In this document: piece by piece, positions 1 to 7,890 of the stretch
Layout: each line of letters starts with the position of its first letter
Numbering within the stretch: the first letter of the stretch is position 1
Source of the DNA: Methanobacteriota archaeon
GTDB lineage: Archaea > Thermoplasmatota > Thermoplasmata > RBG-16-68-12
Assembly: GCA_020029475.1 (NCBI GenBank)
Contig: JAIBJG010000017.1
Span: forward strand, 1 to 37,179
Reading direction: 5' to 3'
DNA: 37,179 nt
Made by a program: the position numbers and the translations under genes
The notes under the pieces: model-generated
What the model was told of the DNA's origin: nothing
Databases searched by the model: none
The model's input: the letters and a program-made list of their open reading frames with translations, nothing else

Positions 1-1928
1 TCCCCGGTCCCCTGGAGGGTCCCGTTCTCGAACGTGAAGCGGCCCGAAACGGTCTGGTTCCCCGCGACGTACACGCCGGTGCCGTGGGAGAGCTGGATCG
101 GCGGCCCCGCGCCCGGGGACCCGGCCGCGACGGAACTCACGGTGTCCCAGCCCGACCAGCCCGAGGGCACGAGGACCGCGGCGAGTCCCGCGCCGTCCCC
201 GCCCCGGCCGCCGTTCGCGCCCGCGAGGGCGTCGCCGCCCGCGCCCGCCTGGAGGGAGGAGATGTAGTTCCCGTACGACGTCCACGTGGAGAGGAGCATC
301 ACGATCCCGCTCGCGGCCCCGCCGTTCCCGCCCCGTCGCGTGCCGAGACCCCCCGCCCCGCCCGTGACGCTCTGGATCTGGTTCCACGTCGCGGTCGTCT
401 CGTTGAACAGGCCGTCCGCGTTCCCGAACACGATGATGCCCGTGGCGTTCCCGCCGCTGCCCCCGGTCTGCTGCCCGCGTCCCCCGTTCCCCGCCCGGAG
501 GCCGGAGAACGTGTTCGAATGGAACATCGTCAGGGAGCCCCCGACCGAGTACGCGGACACCCCGAGGGCGTCGCCCCCGCCCTCGCCGGACGCGCGGCCC
601 GCCCCGGTCCCGGAGCTGTTCCCGCCCGGCCCGCCACGGACGTTCACCGCGGTGTTCCCGCTGACGTCCGCGTCCAGGTCGTTCCACATCGAGAAGCCGA
701 TCGCGTCCCCGCCCGTGCCGCCGTTCCCGTCCGCGATCCCCGCCGTCGCGCCGTTCCCGCCGACGCCCCCGGTGACCCCGTTCGCGAGGTTCGACCAGGT
801 CACGCTCGCGGCCGAGGAACCGATCACGTAGAAGCCGATCGCGGGCCCCGCGTTCCCGCCGGAACCCGCGAAGTTCGTGGCCGCGCTGCCGCCGCCGTTC
901 CCGCCTCGGCCGCCGTAGATGTTGAAGACGTCGTTGCTCCCGAGGTTGACGAACGCGCTCGCGGAGACGATGATCCCCGCGCCCGTGCCCCCGTCCCCGC
1001 CGCGACCGCCCGTGCCGCCGGGGCTGTCAATCCCGTTCCCGCCGCGGCCGCCGATCACCGTGTCGACGACGTTCCCGATCACGGTCGCGTCCGGGGCGTT
1101 CATGACGAGGATCCCGACCCCGGAGCCGCCGAGTCCGCCGTTCCCGCCGGCCCCCAGGCCGTTCACACCGGCGTTCCCGCGGGTGCCGAGGACCTGGTTG
1201 AACCAGAGGCCCGCGGTCGTCCCGGTCTGGGTCCAGATCCCGACCGCGAACGCTCCCGTCGTGTTCGTGATGACGTTGTTCGCGATGTACGGTGCGCTGA
1301 AGAACTCCGCATTGATGCCCGTGAACGTGTTGTTGATCCGGTTCCGCTCGATGTCCGGGTCGGACTGGTTCAGGTAGATCCCGAACGCGGTCGCGCGGAG
1401 GATCACGTTGTCCGTCACCGTCGCCGAGGAACGGACGAGGGCGAACCCGATGGTCGCGGTCCGCACGAGGTTGTCCGAGATGAAGGGGGAGCTGTCGATC
1501 GCAGTGACGGCCCGGTCCGGCCGCTCGAACGTCGAGAACGTGACGGACCCGTACGAGCTGCGGTTGAACTGGATCCCCATCCAGGGCCACGGGAGGACGG
1601 ACGAGTTCGACAGGAAGTTGATCTCGGTGCCCGGCCGGCCGTCCGCGAACAGGCCCCCCTCGACGAAGAGCCCCATGAACGGGTCGAACCGGACCGTGGT
1701 CTTCGGCTCGATCGTGAGGACGGCGCCCGGGGCCACGGTGACGTGGTTCGTGACGACGTAGACGGTGTCCGCGAGCCCCCACGTCGTGTCCACCGTGATC
1801 AAGCCGGAGACGTACGTCGTGGCGGAGGCCCGCGGGCTCACCGCGACGAGTCCCGCGAAGGAGACGAGGAGGATCGCGAGGACGGTCAGGGCGCTGTGCG
1901 TGCGGGGGTTCCACCGGGCGGCGGACAT
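1..1928 (-). CDS. Secreted right-handed parallel beta-helix repeat protein with Gly-rich (GGxGGNG) loops; C-terminus truncated by window edge
   Basis: Manual translation of the minus frame from ATG at 1928: MSAARWNPRTHSALTVLAILLVSFAGLVAVSPRASATTYVSGLITVDTTWGLADTVYVVTNHVTVAPGAVLTIEPKTTVRF...; signal peptide, NosD/PbH1-like pattern (SPFISDNLV...ATVTDNVILRATAFGIYLNQSDPDIERNRINN), open to position 1; not in ORF track because no stop in window. Confidence 0.8.
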   Translation of the reverse strand, partial: MSAARWNPRTHSALTVLAILLVSFAGLVAVSPRASATTYVSGLITVDTTWGLADTVYVVTNHVTVAPGAVLTIEPKTTVRFDPFMGLFVEGGLFADGRPGTEINFLSNSSVLPWPWMGIQFNRSSYGSVTFSTFERPDRAVTAIDSSPFISDNLVRTATIGFALVRSSATVTDNVILRATAFGIYLNQSDPDIERNRINNTFTGINAEFFSAPYIANNVITNTTGAFAVGIWTQTGTTAGLWFNQVLGTRGNAGVNGLGAGGNGGLGGSGVGILVMNAPDATVIGNVVDTVIGGRGGNGIDSPGGTGGRGGDGGTGAGIIVSASAFVNLGSNDVFNIYGGRGGNGGGSAATNFAGSGGNAGPAIGFYVIGSSAASVTWSNLANGVTGGVGGNGATAGIADGNGGTGGDAIGFSMWNDLDADVSGNTAVNVRGGPGGNSSGTGAGRASGEGGGDALGVSAYSVGGSLTMFHSNTFSGLRAGNGGRGQQTGGSGGNATGIIVFGNADGLFNETTATWNQIQSVTGGAGGLGTRRGGNGGAASGIVMLLSTWTSYGNYISSLQAGAGGDALAGANGGRGGDGAGLAAVLVPSGWSGWDTVSSVAAGSPGAGPPIQLSHGTGVYVAGNQTVSGRFTFENGTLQGTG

Positions 1929-1985
1929 GGCAACCGACACTCCTTTCGATGGAGGGAAGTCAGTAGCGTCCTCGTTGCCCCTGAG

Positions 1986-1996
1986 TGTATATTAAT
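1986..1996 (-). promoter_or_regulatory. Candidate TATA box (TTAATATACA on minus strand) of the beta-helix gene, with a possible Shine-Dalgarno AAGGAG just upstream of the ATG
   Basis: Minus strand reads cttcgaTTAATATACActcagg...cgAAAGGAGtgtcggttgccATG. Confidence 0.45.
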
Positions 1997-2036
1997 CGAA
2001 GGGTGCCGTTATCCGGGCTGATAAGGTGCCGATGTC

Positions 2037-3302
2037 TCACGACCGCCCAAGGATTGCCGCGGCGGCCTCCCGCACGTCCTTCGCGAGGGCGTCCGGCGGC
2101 GACGCCCGGAGGTCCTTTGCGAACCGCTTCCGGCGCGTCGCGTCCCCGACGAAAACGGTCCGGGCGCCGATCGCCTTCCCCGCCGCCACGTCGCTCACCT
2201 TGTCCCCGACCATCCACGACTCCGCGGGGTCCGCGTTCAGGTCCCGTGCCCCCGCGAGGAGGAGCCCGGGGCGCGGCTTCCGGCACGGGCAGTCCGCGAG
2301 GACGTGGTGCGGACACACGTAGATCTCCTCGACCCGCGCGCCCGCGGCGGCGAGGCCCTCGATCATCTTCTCGTGGATCCTCCGGAGCTGCCGCTCCGGG
2401 ATCAGCTTCCAGCCCATCGCGTCCTGGTTCGAGACGATCGCGATCCGGTAGCCCGCGCGGGTCAGGCCCGCGATCGCCTCCGGGGCGCCCTCGAGGAGCT
2501 CGAAGTGCTCCGGGGTCCGCACGTACCCGGGCCGTCCGCGGTTGATCACGCCGTCCCGGTCCAGGAACACGGCGGGTCCCCGGGGCCAGGCCTTCCCCTT
2601 CGCGAGGAGGCCGTGGCGGGTGACCTCGAACGGCGGCGGGTCGAACTGCCGGAACAGGTCCACGAGCCCCCACCGGACGAACGGGTTCCGCGTGAGGACG
2701 AGCCCCTTGTGGACGGGGAACCACTCCGCCGCCTCGATCTCGTCCTCCTTCAGGCGGAACGTCGTGTCCTTCGTCCGGGCGCGGTACACGAAGCCCATCG
2801 TGTACGTCGGCTTCCCCGGGAACCCGCTGTGGTACACGCCCAGGAGGCCCTCGAGGGTGATGTCCGCCCCGATCTCCTCCTCGACCTCCCGCTCCACGGC
2901 GACGTCCGGCGGCTCCCCGAAGTCCAGGAACCCGCCGGGGAGGTTCCAGTATCCGCGGGAGAACCCCCGCTTCGCCTTCACCATGAGGACGTCGTGGCCC
3001 CGGACGATCGCCGCCTCCGCGACGAGGCGGGGCATCGTCATGTACACGGCCTTCTTCACGAGGCCGTCCACATCGGAGCGGGAGAACAGGTCGTCCCGGT
3101 TGAACCACTCCTCGGGATGGTACGAGAGCCTCGGCTTCGCGCGGACGACGAGGTCGTCCCCGAAGTCCATCCGTCCCGACTCGTCGACCTCGAAGGGGAC
3201 CTTCTCGGACCCGCGGGGGAACCGCCACACGCCGCGGTCCTGGACGAGGTACACCTGGCCGTCCGTCTCGACGAACAGGTGCTCCCGGCGGTTCCTCGTC
3301 AT
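2037..3302 (-). CDS. NUDIX hydrolase fused to HAD-IIIA (GmhB-like histidinol-phosphate/heptose-bisphosphate phosphatase-type) domain
   Basis: 421-aa ORF; Nudix box GGFLDFGEPPDVAVEREVEEEIGAD; HAD motif I FLDRDGVIN; GmhB-like Cys/His cluster CPHHVLADCPCRKPRPG; HAD motif MVGDKVSDV. Confidence 0.88.
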   Translation of the reverse strand: MTRNRREHLFVETDGQVYLVQDRGVWRFPRGSEKVPFEVDESGRMDFGDDLVVRAKPRLSYHPEEWFNRDDLFSRSDVDGLVKKAVYMTMPRLVAEAAIVRGHDVLMVKAKRGFSRGYWNLPGGFLDFGEPPDVAVEREVEEEIGADITLEGLLGVYHSGFPGKPTYTMGFVYRARTKDTTFRLKEDEIEAAEWFPVHKGLVLTRNPFVRWGLVDLFRQFDPPPFEVTRHGLLAKGKAWPRGPAVFLDRDGVINRGRPGYVRTPEHFELLEGAPEAIAGLTRAGYRIAIVSNQDAMGWKLIPERQLRRIHEKMIEGLAAAGARVEEIYVCPHHVLADCPCRKPRPGLLLAGARDLNADPAESWMVGDKVSDVAAGKAIGARTVFVGDATRRKRFAKDLRASPPDALAKDVREAAAAILGRS

Positions 3303-3414
3303 CGATCTCTCACGAGAACCACGGGGCCGGCATATACGCTTTCGCGGATGGGGAAAGAAAAGAGGGGAGCCCGTTACCCGGTGGGGCCGGGCTCCACCGA
3401 CGGAGGGAATGCGT

Positions 3415-3945
3415 TCAGCTGGAGTTCCGGACCGGATCCACGCGGTACGGCGGGATCGGGACCGGGGTCACCTTGCCCAGGTCCCGGGTCAGCGGCGGGA
3501 TCGGGACCGGCGTCATTCCGGGCTGGACGATCCCGTTCCCCGGGAGGACCGGACCGGCGTGGCCCGGGGAGGGCGGGTACACGCCGGGTCCCGTCGCGAG
3601 GCCCGCGGCCTCCCGGACCTCCGTGCTCGGGGGGTTGATCCCCGGGCCGGGGGCGGCCGTGGGGCCCTCGATCGGGTCCGCGGTGGGCAGCATCGCGACC
3701 TCGCGGCCCGTGCCGATGAGACTGGGATTCAGGGTCGGCGGCGGGAGAGGGACGGCGACGACGCCGCCCGCGGGCGCGACCGTTCCCGTGGTGGAGACCT
3801 CCGGGAGGATCGCGACCGAGATCGCGGTCGTCTTCTCGGCTCCGATTCCGTCGCCCGGCCGCGCCGACACGGCAAGGGCGTTCAAGGACAGGAACAGGGC
3901 CCCGATCAGGAGCAGTGTTCCCATGGCGGTGGTTCCGTTGGCCAT
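3415..3945 (-). CDS. Hypothetical secreted Pro/Gly-rich low-complexity protein
   Basis: MANGTTAMGTLLLIGALFLSLNALAVSARPGD signal peptide followed by Pro-rich repeats (TPVPIPP x2). Confidence 0.6.
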   Translation of the reverse strand: MANGTTAMGTLLLIGALFLSLNALAVSARPGDGIGAEKTTAISVAILPEVSTTGTVAPAGGVVAVPLPPPTLNPSLIGTGREVAMLPTADPIEGPTAAPGPGINPPSTEVREAAGLATGPGVYPPSPGHAGPVLPGNGIVQPGMTPVPIPPLTRDLGKVTPVPIPPYRVDPVRNSS

Positions 3946-4043
3946 GTGACTTCCCTCTGTCGCCCGTCCCATCGGGAGCCCGGCCTAGTTAAGGAACGGC
4001 TCCAAAAATCCGCCGTGGTTCCTACGGCGGTCAACGTCCTAGT

Positions 4044-4679
4044 TCAATCGGATGTCCTGAGCGCGATGGACACGCCGTCCCGGAGGGGGACGATGACGCT
4101 GATGAACCTCGGATCCGCCGCGAGCCTCTTGTTGTACTCGTGGATCACCTCGGTCTCCTTCGTCCGTCGCGCCTTCGCGACCCGCCCGGACCAGAGGACG
4201 TTGTCCGTGACGAGGAGGCCCCCCGGGCGGAGCTTCTGGATGCAATGCGGGAGGACTTCCACGTAATGCTGCTTGTCGATGTCGTTGAAGATGAGGTCGA
4301 ACGGCCCGTCGAGGCGGGGGAGGATGTCCAGTGCGGAGCCCACCTGAATCCGGACCCGCTTCGCGACGCCCGTCCTCTCGAAGTTCCTCCGTGCGATCGC
4401 CGCGGTCTCCGGGTTCCACTCCACCGTGACGAGCTCCCCTTCCGGCGGGAGGGCCCGTGCGAGCCACGTGCCCGAGTACCCGATCGCGGTGCCGAGCTCG
4501 AGGATCCGCTTCGAGCGGATCGACCGCGCGAGGATGTGGAGCAGGGAACCTTCCGCGGCCCCCACGATCGGCCACTCCTCCTTGCGCCCCTGATCCTCGA
4601 CGGCCCGCAGGGCGGGGTCCCCGCGGTTCGCGAGTCCGTCGATGTACGCCTCGATCTCGTCGAACACGATCCCGGGCAT
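4044..4679 (-). CDS. SAM-dependent O-methyltransferase (catechol/caffeoyl-CoA OMT family)
   Basis: 211-aa ORF; ILELGTAIGYSGTWLARALPPEGELVTVEWNPE, IFNDIDKQHYVEVLPHCIQKLRPGGLLVTDNVLWSGRV. Confidence 0.85.
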   Translation of the reverse strand: MPGIVFDEIEAYIDGLANRGDPALRAVEDQGRKEEWPIVGAAEGSLLHILARSIRSKRILELGTAIGYSGTWLARALPPEGELVTVEWNPETAAIARRNFERTGVAKRVRIQVGSALDILPRLDGPFDLIFNDIDKQHYVEVLPHCIQKLRPGGLLVTDNVLWSGRVAKARRTKETEVIHEYNKRLAADPRFISVIVPLRDGVSIALRTSD

Positions 4680-4686
4680 CCGCCAC

Positions 4687-4884
4687 CTACCGGGGATTCC
4701 CGGGGTCCAGACCCGTCGCCTGATCGTCCAGGGACTCCGCCCGCCGCTTCAGCCGCGCCGCCTTCTGTTCGAGCTGCGAGGCCTTCAGGCGCATGCTCGC
4801 GGCCCTCGCGCGGAACTTTGCCGCCTTCGCGCGATCCTTCAGTTCACGCTGGATATCCCGAGTCGCCTTCGGGGGTTCTTCCAT
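4687..4884 (-). CDS. Small hypothetical coiled-coil protein
   Basis: MEEPPKATRDIQRELKDRAKAAKFRARAASMRLKASQLEQKAARLKRRAESLDDQATGLDPGNPR; heptad-like Ala/Lys/Arg pattern. Confidence 0.5.
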   Translation of the reverse strand: MEEPPKATRDIQRELKDRAKAAKFRARAASMRLKASQLEQKAARLKRRAESLDDQATGLDPGNPR

Positions 4885-4942
4885 GGGCTCGTGAACGGAC
4901 CGGCTCGGAAAGGCTTTTCGCACCCGCGCCTTCCCCGGGACC

Positions 4943-6229
4943 GTGAAGGTGTACCTCGAGGCGTACGGCTGCACTCAGAACTACGGGGAGGCCCGCCTGA
5001 TGCAGCAGGCGATCGTCTCCCGCGGCCACGCGATCGCCCCGACCCCCGCGGAGGCGGACGCGAGCGTGATCGTCACCTGCACGGTGATCGAGACCACGGA
5101 GCGGAAGATGCTCCGGAGGATGCGGGCCCTCGCCGCGGAGGGGAAGCCCCTCGTCGTGGCGGGCTGCATGGCGGCCGCGCAGCGGGACCTCGTCCGCCGG
5201 GCCGTGCCGGAGGCGAAGCTCCTCCCGCCCCGGAAGTGGCCCCAGATCGTCGAGCTCCTGGGCGCGGGCACCGTCTGCGCGGAACGCGCCGCGGACACGG
5301 AGGCGGGGGAGTCCGCGTGGCGGGACGCGATCGTGCCGATCGCCCAGGGATGCGCGGGCCGCTGCACGTACTGCATCACCCGCGTCGCCCGGGGTCGCGT
5401 CCTGAGCTATGCGGTCGAGGACCTCGTCTCCCGGATCGAGGGCTACGTCGCCGCGGGGATCCGGGACATCAAGCTCACCGGGCAGGACACCGCCGCATAC
5501 GGGATGGACGCGGGGAGGACCCTCGCGGACCTCCTCGACGCCGTGGCGGGGATCCCGGGGGACTTCCGCGTCCGCGTGGGGATGATGGACCCCCTCACCG
5601 CGGCTCCCATCCTCGACGGGCTCGTGCGCGCGTACCGATCCCCGAAGGTCTACAAGTTCCTCCACCTCCCCGTGCAGAGCGGGGACGACGGAGTCCTGGC
5701 GGCGATGAGGCGGGAGTACACGGTCGCGGAGTTCGAACGGATCGTGTCCGCGTTCCGTCGGGCGATCCCGGACGTCTCCGTCTCGACGGACATCATCGTG
5801 GGGTTCCCGGGGGAGACGGAGGACGCATTCGGGCGCACGATGGACCTCGTCCGTCGCGTGCGCCCGGACAGCGTGAACGTCACCCGCTTCAGCGTTCGGC
5901 CCGGGACGCCCGCGGCGTCGATGCCGGGTCAGATCGTGGGATGGCGGGTGAAGGAGCGTTCGCGCCGGCTCACCCGGCTCCGGATGGCGATTTCCCGGGA
6001 GATCCACGAGTCCCACGTCGGGCGGGAGGTCCCCGTCCTCACGACGGAACCCGGGAAGGTGGGTACGACGCTCGCCCGCACGGACGCGTACCGCCAGGTC
6101 GTCCTCCCATCGGAGGAACCGATCGGCGAGTTCGGGATCGCACGGATCTTCGCGGGCCGGGAAGCGGACCTCATCGGAGAGTTGATTACCCGCCCGCGCT
6201 ACGTGCGGAGCGAGGGGATGGACCCGTGA
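4943..6229 (+). CDS. tRNA (N6-threonylcarbamoyladenosine(37)-C2)-methylthiotransferase (MtaB/CDKAL1 family radical SAM)
   Basis: MKVYLEAYGCTQNYGEARLM (UPF0004 domain), radical SAM CxxxCxxC in QGCAGRCTYCITRVARG, VGFPGETEDAF, C-terminal TRAM-like region. Confidence 0.92.
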   Translation: MKVYLEAYGCTQNYGEARLMQQAIVSRGHAIAPTPAEADASVIVTCTVIETTERKMLRRMRALAAEGKPLVVAGCMAAAQRDLVRRAVPEAKLLPPRKWPQIVELLGAGTVCAERAADTEAGESAWRDAIVPIAQGCAGRCTYCITRVARGRVLSYAVEDLVSRIEGYVAAGIRDIKLTGQDTAAYGMDAGRTLADLLDAVAGIPGDFRVRVGMMDPLTAAPILDGLVRAYRSPKVYKFLHLPVQSGDDGVLAAMRREYTVAEFERIVSAFRRAIPDVSVSTDIIVGFPGETEDAFGRTMDLVRRVRPDSVNVTRFSVRPGTPAASMPGQIVGWRVKERSRRLTRLRMAISREIHESHVGREVPVLTTEPGKVGTTLARTDAYRQVVLPSEEPIGEFGIARIFAGREADLIGELITRPRYVRSEGMDP

Positions 6230-7281
6230 AGTGCCCGAACTGCATGGGCCCGATCGGCCCCGACGACCGCACGTGTCCGTCGTGCGGTGCCGTCCTCGTC
6301 CTCGAGAAGAAACCGAACCGGCCCGAGGAGGAGAACGGATGGGCCGTCCGGCATCTCGCGAGCATCATGGGCCGGATCGGGTGCGCGGTCATGGTCGCGC
6401 AGAACGCCCTCGTCCTCGTCGCCTCGGCGTTCTTGATCCCGCAGGCGATCTCGTTCCTCAACGGACCCTCCCGGACCGTCGACCTCACCGGGATCGCGAC
6501 CCTGCTCTTCGTCGCGAACACGATCGACCTCGTGGGCCTCGGATTGATCTCCGTGGCCCTCATCGTCCTCGGGGTGGGCTCGATCTTCCTGCGCCGCCGG
6601 GACCCGTTCACGGAGGCGGAGGTGATGGTTCCGACGTCGACCGCGATCTTCCCGATGGCGGCGGGGCTCCTCGTGTTCCTCTGGGTCCTCCTCACCGCGG
6701 TGTGGAGAATCGGGGACCCCGCCCAGGCGGGGAGCACCGCCGCGGAGATCCTCGCGAACTACGCGATCCGCGGCCCGGCGGGCGTCCCTCCCGTGTTCGG
6801 GTCGATGATGACCCTCTGGGTCGTCGCGGCGATCGTCCTCGTCGCGGGATCCGGATGCCTGCGGATGTTCGTGCACCGACTCCCCGCGAAGATCGTCTCG
6901 GGCCGTCCGACGCGGCCCTCCTCGTGGCTCTACTTCGCGGTCGTGAATCTGATCGTCACGATCGGCATCGCGGCCTTCCCCCTCGGCATCGTGGCGTACG
7001 ACACGAGCGGCGGCCCGGCGCAGATCGCGTTCCTCACGTTCCTCGCGACGAAGCTCACGTTCGTCCCGCTCCTCGGCGCGTTCGCGTACTGGTCCCTCCT
7101 AACCCGGTTCGATGTGTTCGGGAAGCTCTCCCTCCTCGTCCCCGTCCTCAAGGCGATTCCCCGGCGGGCGTCGACCGCACCGGAGGGCGCCGCGACGATG
7201 CGCGGGGACCCCGGGATGCCGACCGCGTGGGCCCCGCCGCCGTCCGACGACGACATGGTCGGAATCGACCGGGTGAAGTGA
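6226..7281 (+). CDS. Zinc-ribbon multi-pass membrane protein
   Basis: GTG start overlapping the previous TGA (GTGA); MKCPNCMGPIGPDDRTCPSCGAVLVLEKK zinc ribbon followed by about 6 hydrophobic segments. Confidence 0.75.
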   Translation: MKCPNCMGPIGPDDRTCPSCGAVLVLEKKPNRPEEENGWAVRHLASIMGRIGCAVMVAQNALVLVASAFLIPQAISFLNGPSRTVDLTGIATLLFVANTIDLVGLGLISVALIVLGVGSIFLRRRDPFTEAEVMVPTSTAIFPMAAGLLVFLWVLLTAVWRIGDPAQAGSTAAEILANYAIRGPAGVPPVFGSMMTLWVVAAIVLVAGSGCLRMFVHRLPAKIVSGRPTRPSSWLYFAVVNLIVTIGIAAFPLGIVAYDTSGGPAQIAFLTFLATKLTFVPLLGAFAYWSLLTRFDVFGKLSLLVPVLKAIPRRASTAPEGAATMRGDPGMPTAWAPPPSDDDMVGIDRVK

Positions 7282-7329
7282 AACGCCCGCCTCGAATCCT
7301 TTAAGCGTCCCTTACCCTTCGGCGGCCCC

Positions 7330-7402
7330 AGCCCCGTGGGGTAGCGGTCAAGCCTGCGAGCCTTTGGAGCTTGCGACGCCAGTTCGAATCTGGCCGGGGC
7401 TA
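7330..7402 (+). tRNA. tRNA-Gln (anticodon UUG)
   Basis: AGCCCCG/CGGGGCT acceptor, CGAGC-CTTTGGA-GCTTG anticodon arm, GCCAG-TTCGAAT-CTGGC T arm; CCA not encoded. Confidence 0.92.
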
Positions 7403-7612
7403 TCCCTCCCTCCCTTGGCGGGGCTCCCGCTTCGAGAGTCGCGCGGCGATCCATACGAACACGATGAGCCAGAGGAGGATCGAGAGGGGCGCGAGGGACA
7501 GGATCTCGTACGAGCCCGTGAGGAGGGCGGCGAACGCCGCCATCCCGAGGATCGCGACGAGCCCGAAGACGAGGACGAGGAGCACCGCCCGCCGGCTGAC
7601 CCGGAGGTCCAT
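7400..7612 (-). CDS. Small two-TM membrane protein
   Basis: 70 aa MDLRVSRRAVLLVLVFGLVAILGMAAFAALLTGSYEILSLAPLSILLWLIVFVWIAARLSKREPRQGREG. Confidence 0.6.
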   Translation of the reverse strand: MDLRVSRRAVLLVLVFGLVAILGMAAFAALLTGSYEILSLAPLSILLWLIVFVWIAARLSKREPRQGREG

Positions 7613-7629
7613 CCCCGCCGCGATGGGTC

Positions 7630-7890
7630 GTGAACCTCTTAACCCGAGTGCCGATGGCGGGGACCGTGGACGTCCGCTGCCGCCTCAGGTTCGCCTATCG
7701 ATCGAAGGCGCGGGCGGAGAGGATCGCGCGGTCCCTTCGCGTGGACGACGAGGCCTTCATCACGACGACCGTGGACGGCCGCACCCTTGTCGCGGAGGCC
7801 GAGGCGGACTCGTTCCTCTCCTTGCTCCACACCTTGGACGACTACCTCGCATGCGTCGCGGTCGCGGAGAAGGTCCTACGAGGCGGGTAG
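7630..7890 (+). CDS. pcc1: KEOPS complex subunit Pcc1
   Basis: DVRCRLRFAYRSKARAERIARSLRVDDEAFITTTVDGRTLVAEAEADSFLSLLHTLDDYLACVAVAEKVL; typical Pcc1 size and pattern. Confidence 0.8.
   Translation: MNLLTRVPMAGTVDVRCRLRFAYRSKARAERIARSLRVDDEAFITTTVDGRTLVAEAEADSFLSLLHTLDDYLACVAVAEKVLRGG

Noticed and set aside
1-1928. Homology to mycobacterial PE_PGRS proteins
   Set aside because: No PE domain at the N-terminus; similarity is compositional (Gly-rich loops) within a beta-helix, so convergence is more likely
84-2021. 645-aa plus-strand ORF at left edge
   Set aside because: Shadow of the minus-strand beta-helix gene; low-complexity Arg/Pro/Ala composition without motifs
2304-4266. Long plus-strand ORFs (2304..3638, 2542..4266)
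   Set aside because: Antisense to the NUDIX-HAD, Pro-rich and methyltransferase genes, which have clear family motifs
4642-6225. N-terminal part of the 879-aa ORF 4642..7281
   Set aside because: Frame-shifted shadow of MtaB; only the segment from GTG 6226 (zinc ribbon) is a real protein
7330-7402. Calling the first tRNA as tRNA-Pro (TGG)
   Set aside because: Only the register CGAGC-CTTTGGA-GCTTG pairs in the anticodon stem, giving UUG (Gln)
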